From Sphingomonadaceae bacterium 3R27C6 (lineage in GTDB: Bacteria > Pseudomonadota > Alphaproteobacteria > Sphingomonadales > Sphingomonadaceae), in the NCBI GenBank assembly GCA_005503215.1, contig SCNS01000010.1:124001-188000 (forward strand): a stretch of 64,000 nt of DNA, written 5' to 3'. Position 1 is the stretch's first letter, and each line of letters starts with the position of its first letter. The notes under the pieces were generated by a model, which did not search any database, was not told where the DNA came from, and saw nothing but the letters and a program-made list of their open reading frames with translations. Of the stretch, positions 46,130-54,805 are shown piece after piece. Position numbers and translations under genes: made by a program.

Positions 46130-47404
46130 ATGCAGCGACGACAGTTTCTCGGCACCGCGGCAATCGGCGGGTTGGCAGCGACCTTGCCCGCGCCGGTGTT
46201 CGCGGCCGACACCGCGGCGCTCCCCAATCTCGCTGCCAAGGCGGTGCCGATCGGCAAGGCCGAGCGCGTGGCGCGGATCGCCAAGGCGAAGGAGCTGATG
46301 CGCGCGAACGATATCAATGCACTGCTGATCGAGCCGGGATCGAGCCTGATTTATTTCACCGGGGTCGAATGGTGGCGCAGCGAACGGCTGACCGCCGCGG
46401 TGCTGACGCGCGAGGGCGAGGTCGCGATCGTCACGCCCTTCTTCGAGGAGCCCTCGGTGCGCGAGAGCCTCGGCGTCGATGCCGAGGTGCTGACGTGGAA
46501 CGAGGATGAGAACCCGCTCGCCGCGGTTGCGGCGTGGCTCGGCAAGCGCGGGCTCGCGAAGGGCAAGATCGCGGTCGAGGAGACGGTGCGTTTCTTCGCC
46601 GTCGATGCGCTGCTCAAGGCGCTCACCGGCGCGCAGGTGGTCAACGGCGCGCCCGTCGTGCGCGGGTGCCGCATGCACAAGTCGCCCGCCGAAATCGCGC
46701 TGATGCAGATCGCCGCCGACATCACGCTCGCCGCCTATCGGCACACCGCGCCGCGGGTCGAGGCGGGGATGACGCCGGCCGACATCGGGGCGATTATGAA
46801 GGCCGCAACCATAGCGCTTGGCGGCAAGAGCGAATTCGAGCTGATCCTGCTCGGCGAGGCGAGCGCCTATCCGCACGGGTCGGGCAAGCCGCAGGCGGTG
46901 AAGAGTGGCGAGGTCGTGCTGATGGACTGCGGCGCCACCGTCCATGGCTATCAATCCGACATCTCGCGCAGTTTCGTTTACGGCAAGGCGAGCGCGCGCC
47001 AGCGGCAGGTGTGGGACCAGATGCGCAAGGGGCAGGACGTCGCTTTCGCCGCGGCCAAGCTCGGCACGCCCGCAGGCCAGGTCGATGACGCGGTGCGCGC
47101 TTATTACGAGGGCCTCGGCTGGGGCCCCGGCTACAAGCTGCCCGGCACCTCGCACCGCACCGGCCATGGCATCGGGCTCGACGGGCACGAGCCGGTCAAC
47201 CTCGTGCGCGGCGAAACGACGAAGCTCGCACCCGGCATGTGTTTCTCGAACGAACCCGGCATCTATATCCCCGGCGAGTTCGGTATAAGGCTGGAGGATT
47301 GCTTCTACATGACCGACAGCGGGCCTAAGTGGTTCAGCGAACCGCCGCCGTCGATCGACAAGCCGTTCGGTAAACGGGTGTCTTCGGCCGCTGGACAAGG
47401 CTGA
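46130..47404 (+). CDS. Tat-exported M24 (Xaa-Pro-type) peptidase
   Basis: A 424-residue protein. RRQFLGTAAIGGLAATLP is a twin-arginine signal, so it acts in the periplasm. An N-terminal creatinase-like domain precedes the pita-bread M24 domain with two-metal ligands in LMDCGATVHGYQSDIS, TGHGIGLDGHE, NEPGIYIPG and GIRLEDCF. It would release N-terminal residues, often before proline. It starts 15 bp after the DUF1343 gene. Its last 71 bp overlap the convergent DUF817 gene. Confidence 0.9.
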   Translation: MQRRQFLGTAAIGGLAATLPAPVFAADTAALPNLAAKAVPIGKAERVARIAKAKELMRANDINALLIEPGSSLIYFTGVEWWRSERLTAAVLTREGEVAIVTPFFEEPSVRESLGVDAEVLTWNEDENPLAAVAAWLGKRGLAKGKIAVEETVRFFAVDALLKALTGAQVVNGAPVVRGCRMHKSPAEIALMQIAADITLAAYRHTAPRVEAGMTPADIGAIMKAATIALGGKSEFELILLGEASAYPHGSGKPQAVKSGEVVLMDCGATVHGYQSDISRSFVYGKASARQRQVWDQMRKGQDVAFAAAKLGTPAGQVDDAVRAYYEGLGWGPGYKLPGTSHRTGHGIGLDGHEPVNLVRGETTKLAPGMCFSNEPGIYIPGEFGIRLEDCFYMTDSGPKWFSEPPPSIDKPFGKRVSSAAGQG

Positions 47405-48218
47405 CCAGCACGAACGAAATGATCATCAGCAGATACCAGCTGCCGAGCTTTTCGAGTCCGACCATGTGCCAGCCGTCGTTCTGGCTCGGATAGGTCCAGG
47501 CGCGCGCGAAGGTGCCGATATTCTCGGCGAACCAGATGAACAGCGCGACGAGCCCCCAGCCGACGAGCAACGGCATGCGGCGGTGGACGTGGAGCGGGCG
47601 GAACCACACCTGACAGCGCCAGAATAGCAGCGCGGTCGCGGCGAACAGAAACCAGCGGATGTCGTATACCCAATGGTGCGCGAAGAAATTGACGTAGATC
47701 GCCGCCGCCAGCACATAGCTTGCCCACGCGGGCGGATAGCCCGAATAGCGGAAGTCGAAGATGCGCCAGACGCGCGCGATATAGCTGCCGACCGCGGCGT
47801 ACATAAAGCCCGAGAACAGCGGCACCGCACCGATGTGGAACAGGCTCGCTTCGGGATATTGCCACGACCCCGCGGCGGTCTTGAACAGCTCCATCACCGT
47901 GCCGACGATGTGGAAGATCAGGATAACGAGTGCCTCCTTCGGCGTTTCGAGCCGGAAGGCGAGCATGCCGAGCTGGATCAGCACCGCGCCGATCGTGATC
48001 GCGTCATAGCGGTGGAGCGGCGCATTGTCGGGCCAGAAGAGATGCGTGCCGAGCAAGAGCGCGAGCATCAGCGCCCCGAACAGGCATGCCCATCCCTGTT
48101 TGAAGCCGAAGACGAGAAATTCGAGAAACCAGCCGCGCGGCCCGGGTGTTACCGCCATCGCCTCCAGCCGCGCTCGGACGGCATGGAAGCGGCTGTGGCC
48201 GCGCTGCGTGTCAGACAT
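47334..48218 (-). CDS. DUF817 membrane protein
   Basis: A 294-residue protein with about eight membrane helices matching DUF817: FLVFGFKQGWACLFGALML, IFHIVGTVMELFKTAAGSWQYP, GAVPLFSGFMYAAVGSYI and FAENIGTFARAWTYP. The function is unknown. It lies directly after the Amj-like gene (8-bp overlap) and its 3' end runs 71 bp into the M24 peptidase gene on the other strand. Confidence 0.85.
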   Translation of the reverse strand: MSDTQRGHSRFHAVRARLEAMAVTPGPRGWFLEFLVFGFKQGWACLFGALMLALLLGTHLFWPDNAPLHRYDAITIGAVLIQLGMLAFRLETPKEALVILIFHIVGTVMELFKTAAGSWQYPEASLFHIGAVPLFSGFMYAAVGSYIARVWRIFDFRYSGYPPAWASYVLAAAIYVNFFAHHWVYDIRWFLFAATALLFWRCQVWFRPLHVHRRMPLLVGWGLVALFIWFAENIGTFARAWTYPSQNDGWHMVGLEKLGSWYLLMIISFVLVSLVQRPKTPVYRTACRSTAAVR

Positions 48219-49017
48219 GCACGGCGACGTATGCGATCAGCAGCGCGGCGGGCAGCAGCAGCGCCTGCGCCAGGACCGTGCCCGCAAGGCGGCTCAGCGA
48301 GATCAGCGTGATCGCGCGGCGGAAATCGGCCTCGTCGACTTTGCCCTCGACCGCATCGTCGGTCATTACCGACAATTGCGGGTCGATGAAGGCAAACAGG
48401 AGGATCGTCGCGAAACCGTTGATCAGCGCCGAGAGCTGCGACGCGGTGACGCGAAATTCGGGAGCGAGATAGCCGGCGTAAAGCGACGCGACGACGCCAA
48501 CCGCGAGCAAGGATTGCGCGAGGCAGTTCGCGATGAGGACGCCCCAGCCAATCCCCTTGGGCATGCGCCAGCTCTTGAGGTGCGACAGGCTGGGGAGGGT
48601 CAGCGAGCGGCCCAATGTGCGCAGGCCGCTCGGGCTCGCGGCCTTGAGCGCGAGCTTCGTCGTCGATCGGTTGTTCTGATACCAGCCGATCGCGGCGGCG
48701 AACATGCGCTGCCCTGTGGGCACCAGCAGGATCCCGGCCAGCGTCGCGACGCTCGCCGCCGCGAGCACGAGCTGCATGTCGATGAAGAGCTGGGCGCCGC
48801 TGCCGTCGTGGATGCGCGTCTCGATCCGCTTGGCGAGGAACGGGCCGAGGAAGCTGTTCGACGTGCGCGAGAAGAGCACGAGGATGTTGAACAGCGCGAA
48901 CGACATCGCGATGCGCCGCGTCCGCACCCCGGCAATGCGCGCGGCATAGGCAAGCGCGCCGATCAGGTTGATGAAGCCGGTGAGGAGCAGGATGGTGACG
49001 AGGGGGAGGTCGATCAT
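48211..49017 (-). CDS. Amj-family (DUF2837) putative lipid II flippase
   Basis: A 268-residue membrane protein. FINLIGALAYAARIAGVRTRRIAMSFALFNILVLFSRTSN near the N-terminus is the strongly conserved DUF2837 block of Amj, described in Bacillus subtilis as an alternative lipid II flippase to MurJ. About six helices are expected. Start chosen at the ATG giving MIDLPLVTIL; upstream residues come from repeat sequence. It is the first gene of a two-gene unit with DUF817. Activity in a Gram-negative host is not proven. Confidence 0.75.
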   Translation of the reverse strand: MIDLPLVTILLLTGFINLIGALAYAARIAGVRTRRIAMSFALFNILVLFSRTSNSFLGPFLAKRIETRIHDGSGAQLFIDMQLVLAAASVATLAGILLVPTGQRMFAAAIGWYQNNRSTTKLALKAASPSGLRTLGRSLTLPSLSHLKSWRMPKGIGWGVLIANCLAQSLLAVGVVASLYAGYLAPEFRVTASQLSALINGFATILLFAFIDPQLSVMTDDAVEGKVDEADFRRAITLISLSRLAGTVLAQALLLPAALLIAYVAVHV

Positions 49018-49035
49018 TGCGGGCCTAATACGGAG

Positions 49036-49124
49036 AAATCCGTTCGTGTCGAGCGAAGTCGAGACACCCTGAGGGCATGCGCCGACGTGGGGCATCTCGA
49101 CTTCGCTCGATGCGAACGGATTTA
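49036..49124. repeat. Inverted repeat of ~33-bp arms
   Basis: The arms AAATCCGTTCG...GAGCGAAGTCGAGA (49036-49069) and its imperfect reverse complement (49090-49124) flank a short centre. It lies between the Amj-like start and the VWA gene end. It is of the GTCGAGCGAAGTCGAGA type seen in many sphingomonad gaps (recalled, not checked). Confidence 0.6.
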
Positions 49125-49169
49125 AGGGATCGGCGCGAAATGGTCACGGCCAAAGTTGGCCGCACGCGC

Positions 49170-50348
49170 TCAATGCTTTCGCGTCAGCTCGCGCATCGCA
49201 TCGTCCAGCCCGGCGAGGCTGAGCGGGTACATGCGGTCGTTCATCAGCTGTTTGATCAGCTTGACCGACTGGGTGTAGCCCCAATGCGCCTCGGGCACCG
49301 GGTTCAGCCACACCGCGGCGGGATAGACGTGGGTGATCCGCCCGAGCCAGACCGCGCCCGATTCCTCGTTGAAATGTTCGACGCTGCCGCCCGGATGGGT
49401 GATTTCATAGGCGCTCATCGATGCGTCGCCGACGAAGATCACTTTATAATCATGGCCGTATTTGTGGAGAATATCCCACATCTGATGGCGTTCGGACCAG
49501 CGGCGCTTATTGTCCTTCCACACGCCTTCGTACGGGCAGTTGTGGAAATAGAAGAATTCGAGATTCTTGAACTCGGTCGTCGCGGCGCTGAACAATTCCT
49601 CGCAGAGCTTGATGAAGGGGTCCATCGACCCGCCGACGTCGAGGAAAAGCAGCAGCTTGACCGCGTTGCGCCGTTCGGGGCGCATCTTGATGTCGAGCCA
49701 GCCCTGCCGCGCGGTGCCGTCGATCGTGCCCGGAATATCGAGCTCGTCGGCGGCGCCCTCGCGCGCGAACTTGCGCAGGCGGCGGAGCGCGATCTTGATG
49801 TTGCGGGTGCCGAGTTCCTTGGTGTTGTCGAGATTTTGGAACTCGCGCTTTTCCCAGACCTTGAGCGCGCGCTTGTGCTTGCTCTCGCCGCCGATGCGGA
49901 CGCCCTCGGGATTGTAACCCGAATTGCCGAAGGGCGAGGTGCCGCCGGTGCCGATCCACTTGCTGCCGCCCTCGTGGCGCTTCTGCTGTTCCTCGAGCCG
50001 CTCTTTCAGCGTCTCCATGATCTTGTCCCAGTCGCCGAGCGACTCGATCGCCGCCATCTCCTCGGGCGTCAGGAATTTCTCGGCGACCGCCTTCAGCCAG
50101 TCGGCGGGGACGTCGACAGGGTTCTGGCCATAGTCGGAGATGATGCCCTTGAAGACCTTGTTGAACACCTGGTCGAAACGGTCGAGCAGGCCCTCGTCCT
50201 TCACGTAAATCGCGCGGGACAGGTAATAGAATTGCTCGGGACTGCGGTCGATCACCTCGCGGTCGAGCGCCTCCAGCAGCATCAGATGCTCTTTCAGGCT
50301 GGCGGGAATGCCCGCGGCGCGAAGCTCGTCGAGAAAGCCGAAAAACAT
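49170..50348 (-). CDS. VWA-domain protein (CoxE-like)
   Basis: A 392-residue soluble protein. The C-terminal von Willebrand A domain begins near 230 with LLLFLDVGGSMDPF; the metal site DxSxS is changed to D237-V-G-G-S241. The N-terminal half is helical and matches the CoxE-like/YehP-like region. VWA proteins work with MoxR AAA+ ATPases to insert metals or remodel complexes; such an ATPase is encoded at 51961 on the same strand, separated by an oppositely oriented chemoreceptor gene. Confidence 0.86.
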   Translation of the reverse strand: MFFGFLDELRAAGIPASLKEHLMLLEALDREVIDRSPEQFYYLSRAIYVKDEGLLDRFDQVFNKVFKGIISDYGQNPVDVPADWLKAVAEKFLTPEEMAAIESLGDWDKIMETLKERLEEQQKRHEGGSKWIGTGGTSPFGNSGYNPEGVRIGGESKHKRALKVWEKREFQNLDNTKELGTRNIKIALRRLRKFAREGAADELDIPGTIDGTARQGWLDIKMRPERRNAVKLLLFLDVGGSMDPFIKLCEELFSAATTEFKNLEFFYFHNCPYEGVWKDNKRRWSERHQMWDILHKYGHDYKVIFVGDASMSAYEITHPGGSVEHFNEESGAVWLGRITHVYPAAVWLNPVPEAHWGYTQSVKLIKQLMNDRMYPLSLAGLDDAMRELTRKH

Positions 50349-50478
50349 GGCGTAGGCGTATCGCGTTCACGCAGTCCGCGCAATCACTTTACGTGAACGT
50401 AAAGCGGCCCGTGAATTGACGCCGCGTTAACCATTGTCCGCCATATCTCCTCGATCATTCAGGGACGTGGGCAAGCCA

Positions 50479-51876
50479 ATGAAATATGATCCGATCAATC
50501 CGGCGGCGCAGATACTCGACCAGTCGGTCGCAAGCGACTGCGGCGAGCTTGCCGTCGGGTGCAGCGACGCCGCGGGCCGCATCGAGCGGGCGACCGACCA
50601 GATGGATCGCCAGATCGCCGAACTCGGCCGGCTCGAGGAATATGTCGTCAGCCTCGAGGCCGACCAGCGCCAGATCGCCGATTCGACCGACGAGGCAAAA
50701 TTGCTCTCGGCGCGCGCATGCGAACAGCTCGACACCGGCGCTGAGCGCGTCAACGCCGCGGTCTCCGAATTCCGTTCGGTGATCGACCTTGTCGCGCGGC
50801 TTGGCACGCATGTCACCAATTTCGCCGCGGTGATGGAACAGGTGCAGCAGGTCAGCCAGTCGATCGAACAGATCGCCAAGACCACGAACATGCTCGCTTT
50901 GAATGCCGCGATCGAGGCCGAGCGCGCGGGCGATGCCGGCCGCACCTTCGCGGTCGTTGCCGCCGAGGTGAAGAAGCTGGCGCAGAACACGCGCGGTGCG
51001 ACCGACGAGATCCGCCGCAGCATCGGCAGCCTCGCCGCCGAGGCGAGCGGGCTTGTGACCGAAATCCAGTCGGGGGTCGAACAGTCGAGCCGCGCCGAAG
51101 CGCAGTTCGAGACGATCACCGACGCGCTGCACGACGCGACGCACCTCGTCGCCCTGCTCGACGATCAGAGCGACCGCATCGCGCAATCGAGCGCGATGGT
51201 GCATGCGAATGGCGCGAAGGTGCGCGAGGCGCTCGACGGCGTCGTCACCTCGGTGCGCGATAACAGTTCGACTTTGGTCGGCACGCGCGATTCGATCCTG
51301 TCGATGGAGCATGTGTCGAACCGCATGTTCAACGCGGTGATCTCGGCGGGGGTCAGCCCGCAGGATTCGGCGATCGTCGCCCTGGCGGCGAAAGTGCGCG
51401 ACGAATTCGTCGGACTGGCCGAACGCGCGGTCGCGCACGGCGAACTGTCGATGGAGCAGCTCTTCGACACCGATTATGTGCGCGTGCCGAACTCGAACCC
51501 CGAACGTTTTCGCACGTCACTCTGCGACTGGGCCGATGCGCACTGGCGCCCGTTGTTCGACCGCATCGTGGCGCAGCATCCCGAGATCAAGATGTCGTCG
51601 GCGGGCGACATGAACGGCTTCCTGCCGACGCATATCACCGACTGCTCGCGCGCGCCCACCGGCGACCTCGAACATGATACCGCGCATTGCCGCAACGGCC
51701 GCATCCTCTATGACGCGGTCGACGCTGCGGCGAAGCGCAGCACCGCGCCCTTTTTCATGACGGTCTATCGGCAGGAAGGCGACGGCATCAATTATGTGAC
51801 TGTGCGCAACGTCTATATGCCCGCGATCATCAACGGCCGCCGCTGGGGCGACGTCGAGGTGGCGTATCAATTATAG
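50479..51876 (+). CDS. Soluble methyl-accepting chemotaxis-type protein with C-terminal sensor
   Basis: A 465-residue protein without membrane helices. The chemoreceptor signalling hairpin spans about 60-300, with the tip QIAKTTNMLALNAAIEAERA near 131-150 that contacts CheA/CheW. The C-terminal ~165 residues form a separate cache-like domain (NGFLPTH, HCRNGRILYD, RRWGDVEVAY) seen at the end of many alphaproteobacterial soluble receptors. Thus the output is N-terminal and the sensor C-terminal. No che genes lie nearby. ATG at 50479 is preferred; a GTG lies four codons earlier. Confidence 0.85.
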   Translation: MKYDPINPAAQILDQSVASDCGELAVGCSDAAGRIERATDQMDRQIAELGRLEEYVVSLEADQRQIADSTDEAKLLSARACEQLDTGAERVNAAVSEFRSVIDLVARLGTHVTNFAAVMEQVQQVSQSIEQIAKTTNMLALNAAIEAERAGDAGRTFAVVAAEVKKLAQNTRGATDEIRRSIGSLAAEASGLVTEIQSGVEQSSRAEAQFETITDALHDATHLVALLDDQSDRIAQSSAMVHANGAKVREALDGVVTSVRDNSSTLVGTRDSILSMEHVSNRMFNAVISAGVSPQDSAIVALAAKVRDEFVGLAERAVAHGELSMEQLFDTDYVRVPNSNPERFRTSLCDWADAHWRPLFDRIVAQHPEIKMSSAGDMNGFLPTHITDCSRAPTGDLEHDTAHCRNGRILYDAVDAAAKRSTAPFFMTVYRQEGDGINYVTVRNVYMPAIINGRRWGDVEVAYQL

Positions 51877-51877
51877 C

Positions 51878-51955
51878 CGTCATCCCAGCGAAAGCTGGGA
51901 TCGCTCAACCGGGAGCGCCTGGTCGATAGCGGTCCCAGCTTTCGCTGGGACGACG
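51878..51955. repeat. Inverted repeat (TCCCAGCGAAAGCTGGGA family)
   Basis: CGTCATCCCAGCGAAAGCTGGG and a reverse-complementary partner ending GGGACGACG face each other, each arm itself hairpin-like. It fills the gap between the convergent chemoreceptor and MoxR genes and could end both transcripts. Confidence 0.65.
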
Positions 51956-51960
51956 ATTAT

Positions 51961-52806
51961 TCAACTGCCCTGACGGCGCGCCATAAACGCCAGCTTTTCG
52001 AACAGCATCACGTCCTGCTCGTTCTTGAGCAATGCGCCATGGAGCGGCGGGATCGCCTTGCCGACGTCGCGGTTCTGGAGGATCTCGAGCGGCATGTCCT
52101 CGTTGAGGAGCAGTTTCAGCCAGTCGATCAGCTCGCTCGTCGACGGCTTTTTCTTGAGCCCCGGGACGTCGCGCACTTCGTAGAAGATGTCCATCGCGCG
52201 GCTGACCAGCGTCTTCTGGATGCCCGGGAAATGGACGTCGACGATTTCGGCCATCGTGTCGCGGTCGGGGAATTTGATATAGTGGAAGAAACAGCGGCGC
52301 AGGAAGGCGTCGGGCAGTTCCTTTTCATTGTTCGAGGTGATGACGACGATCGGGCGTTCCTTCGCGGTCACCGTCTCGTCGGTCTCATAGACATGGAAGG
52401 CCATGCGATCGAGTTCCTGGAGCAGGTCGTTCGGGAATTCGATGTCGGCCTTGTCGATCTCGTCGATCAGCAGCACGGGGAGCTTGGGCGAGGTGAACGC
52501 CTCCCACAATTTGCCCTTGCGGATATAGTTGCGGATGTCGTGGACGCGCTCTTCGCCGAGCTGGCCGTCGCGCAGGCGCGCGACCGCGTCATATTCATAG
52601 AGGCCCTGTTGGGCTTTGGTGGTCGACTTGATGTTCCAGGTGATCAGCGGCGCGTCGAACGCTTTCGCGATCTCCTCGGCGAGCACGGTCTTGCCGGTGC
52701 CGGGTTCGCCCTTCACGAGCAAGGGGCGGCGCAGCAAGGTCGCGGCGTTGACCGCGACCTTCAGGTCGTCGGTGGCGATATAGGCGCTGGTGCCTTCGAA
52801 ACGCAT
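51961..52806 (-). CDS. MoxR-family AAA+ ATPase
   Basis: A 281-residue ATPase with Walker A GEPGTGKT (33-40), Walker B LLIDEIDKAD (D115, E116), sensor I VVITSNNEKELP and arginine finger RRCF. MoxR ATPases act as chaperones with VWA proteins; the VWA gene at 49170 is the expected partner. Both are read leftward, with the chemoreceptor gene inserted between them in the other direction. Confidence 0.92.
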   Translation of the reverse strand: MRFEGTSAYIATDDLKVAVNAATLLRRPLLVKGEPGTGKTVLAEEIAKAFDAPLITWNIKSTTKAQQGLYEYDAVARLRDGQLGEERVHDIRNYIRKGKLWEAFTSPKLPVLLIDEIDKADIEFPNDLLQELDRMAFHVYETDETVTAKERPIVVITSNNEKELPDAFLRRCFFHYIKFPDRDTMAEIVDVHFPGIQKTLVSRAMDIFYEVRDVPGLKKKPSTSELIDWLKLLLNEDMPLEILQNRDVGKAIPPLHGALLKNEQDVMLFEKLAFMARRQGS

Positions 52807-52874
52807 CGGCTCTTTCCCTTAACGTGAACGTCAAGCTGGCATAGCGGGGCGAGGGGGAGGGTGCAAGCGAGTCT

Positions 52875-53017
52875 CCCCTCCCGCTTGCGGGAGGGGCGGC
52901 GAGACTTGGGAGCTTGCTCCCTAGTCGCAGCGGGGTGGGAAGAACCCACAATGTTGCGGGCCCACCCGTGTCACGAGTCACGTGCCTCGTGACACCCCCT
53001 CCCGCAAGCGGGAGGGG
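52875..53017. repeat. Composite palindromic repeat
   Basis: Two copies of the CCCCTCCCGC-nn-GCGGGAGGGG unit, at 52875-52896 and 52996-53017, bracket further inverted segments (GGGAGCTTGCTCCC, GTGTCACGAG/CTCGTGACAC). The whole block could fold into one large cruciform or RNA structure between the MoxR start and the next gene. Confidence 0.7.
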
Positions 53018-53024
53018 AGAAGGA

Positions 53025-53696
53025 TTATGGATGCAGGCGGCTCGCGGCGCGCGCCGCCATCAGGTCCCACAGGCCGCTGTGCTGGGTGATCAGCTGCTGC
53101 GCACCGAACACCATTGCGCGCTCGACCGCAGGGGTATCGGCGACCATGGCCGCAAGCCGCGCGGTGTCGCGGAGGTCGGGGAGGGTGCAGGTCGGTGGGC
53201 TGAGGTCGAGCCGCAGCGCGCTGATGTCGAGCAGCACGCGGATCGTCCGCCAGTCGAGCGTCAGCGCGATCGCGGCGCCCAGCGCGCAGCCGTGGCGGTC
53301 CGACTCGGCGAGCATGTCGATCGCCTTGCGCTGCGCGGCGACCGCGGCCTCGCACTGCGCTTGCCCCTGCGTGCTCGGCACCGGGCCGACCGCCGAGGCG
53401 ATCTTGGTCAGGAAGGCGCGTTCCTGGACGAAAGCGTCGGCGGCTTCGCCCATCCACCGGCGCGAAGCGGGGTCGACCGCCTTGCGCGCGGCATTGTCGA
53501 TCACGCCCGGATAACGGCCGTGGAGCAGGCAGAGAAAATGCACCGCGTCGGCGAGGTTGCGCATCGCTTCGGGCCCGCTCGACAGTGCGCCCGAGCGGAC
53601 GTGCGGATGCGCGCCGGTGCCGTCGCTGGCGACCAGCGCATCGAGCAATTCGGCGACGCCGCGCGTCTGTGCTTTGGGCTGTGGCGACTGGCTCAA
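53025..53696 (-). CDS. Conserved sphingomonad protein (DUF6975-like)
   Basis: A 223-residue soluble, mostly helical protein (begins SQSPQPKAQTRGVAELLDAL after the start). I recall it as a sphingomonad-restricted family without known function (DUF6975), but this is from memory. No motif of catalysis is visible. The TTG at 53696 has GAGGAT upstream and gives a natural N-terminus; a TTG 42 bases earlier is possible. Confidence 0.65.
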   Translation of the reverse strand: MSQSPQPKAQTRGVAELLDALVASDGTGAHPHVRSGALSSGPEAMRNLADAVHFLCLLHGRYPGVIDNAARKAVDPASRRWMGEAADAFVQERAFLTKIASAVGPVPSTQGQAQCEAAVAAQRKAIDMLAESDRHGCALGAAIALTLDWRTIRVLLDISALRLDLSPPTCTLPDLRDTARLAAMVADTPAVERAMVFGAQQLITQHSGLWDLMAARAASRLHP

Positions 53697-53870
53697 GGCT
53701 TGATCCTCGCTGTGGCGGGGCGCCGGCGCCCAAGCCAATGGAATTACAGCGATCGGTCATAGGCCAACGTCGTAAACGACGCGTTTATGTGCGGCGATTG
53801 ATTTGCCCCCGATTTGCCCATGTCTGTTCCAGACGGGGACAAAAGCGCTCGGGGATCAAGGCAATCGGGA

Positions 53871-53918
53871 ACAAAAGCAAAGGGACCGGCAAGCCCCGGG
53901 GAGAAGCTTGCCGGTCCC
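53871..53918 (-). terminator. Rho-independent terminator of the PspC gene
   Basis: Read on the minus strand, a perfect 13-bp stem (GGGACCGGCAAGC / GCTTGCCGGTCCC) with an 11-base loop is followed by TTTGCTTTTGT. It lies 77 bp after the PspC stop. Confidence 0.78.
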
Positions 53919-53994
53919 ATCTATGGCACCAGTGGATGCCATAAAGGACGGGGTTGGCCGGACTTGGAGGGAGAGAGCGTCCGGCCGGTTCCGC

Positions 53995-54285
53995 TTATGC
54001 TGCGAGGGCGAGTTCCCCGGCTTTTTCAGCCTGCGGCGCGGCGACGTCGATCGCGTTCGGCGCGGGCTGGACCACCGCCTTGGCGGGGAAGATCAGGCGC
54101 GATGCGAGGACGACCAGGCCAAGGGCGAAATAGCCGATGAAGGTCTGGACCGGGAAGAAGAAGAGCGGCGCGACGAAGGCGAGGCGTAGCCACAGCGGGT
54201 TGAAGCCAAAATCCTGGCCAACGGCCTCGCAAATACCGAAGAAGGTATCGCGGCGGCGGAAGAGGTTGGTGGTTTCGTTTTCCAT
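53995..54285 (-). CDS. PspC-domain protein
   Basis: A 96-residue protein with a PspC domain: FGICEAVGQDFGFNPLWLRLAFV and a membrane helix PVQTFIGYFALGLVVLA, then a short Ala-rich tail. PspC proteins sit in the inner membrane and respond to envelope stress. No other psp gene is adjacent. A strong terminator follows. Confidence 0.85.
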   Translation of the reverse strand: MENETTNLFRRRDTFFGICEAVGQDFGFNPLWLRLAFVAPLFFFPVQTFIGYFALGLVVLASRLIFPAKAVVQPAPNAIDVAAPQAEKAGELALAA

Positions 54286-54753
54286 CTTTTTTGTCTTTCC
54301 CTTTGGCTGCAGGCACTGCCCCGCGCCGATGCCGAATGCATCGCAAAGGTCGTGCCAATTTTTGCGAGCCCCAGATTTCCGAGCTTTTTTGTATCAGCCG
54401 CGTTGGGCGGCCTGCTCTGGATCGTGAATCAATCCCCACCTTGTGGGAATGATTGCCATTTGATGGGTGGCGCCTGAACCCTTCATGAAGCACTCTGCAT
54501 CGCGTGACGAGCGCTATCTGGTGGACAAATATGAAGATTTAAAGATCGCAGGGCAAAAAATTGTGCAGCGCAGCATCCGGGCATGGCTGGCCTCAACCTG
54601 AAGGGACTTATCAATCATCGTCACCCCGGACTTGATCCGGGGTTCAGCCCGCAGTCGAAGCCAGTCGGTGCCTCAAAAAGCGGGATCCCGGATCAAGTCC
54701 GGGATGACGAAGGATGTGAAGCAACGACGGCTTCCAATCTCGCAAAGGCATGG
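54286..54753. other. Intergenic region with inverted repeat between PspC and rpoD
   Basis: About 470 bp. At 54619-54709 an inverted pair (CGTCACCCCGGACTTGATCC and a partner ending CGGGATGACG) forms a dispersed-repeat element; each arm contains its own small palindrome. A 38-codon frame at 54485-54601 (begins MKHSASRDERYL) has no clear ribosome binding site and is not called as a gene. Confidence 0.55.
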
Positions 54754-54783
54754 AAAAGGGGCGGCCCGTCACCGGACCGCCCC
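54754..54783 (-). terminator. Rho-independent terminator of rpoD
   Basis: On the minus strand, GGGGCGGTCC pairs with GGGCCGCCCC (one G-T wobble) around a 6-base loop, followed by TTTTCC, 23 bases after the rpoD stop. Confidence 0.75.
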
Positions 54784-54805
54784 TGAAATTTCGCCGTCTT
54801 CGGCC

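Noticed and set aside
52875-53017. CRISPR-like array from repeated CCCCTCCCGC units
   Set aside because: The units are irregularly spaced palindromes without uniform spacers and no cas gene is present.
54485-54601. 38-codon frame upstream of the rpoD terminator
   Set aside because: No convincing ribosome binding site, no known family, and the 3' end abuts repeat sequence.
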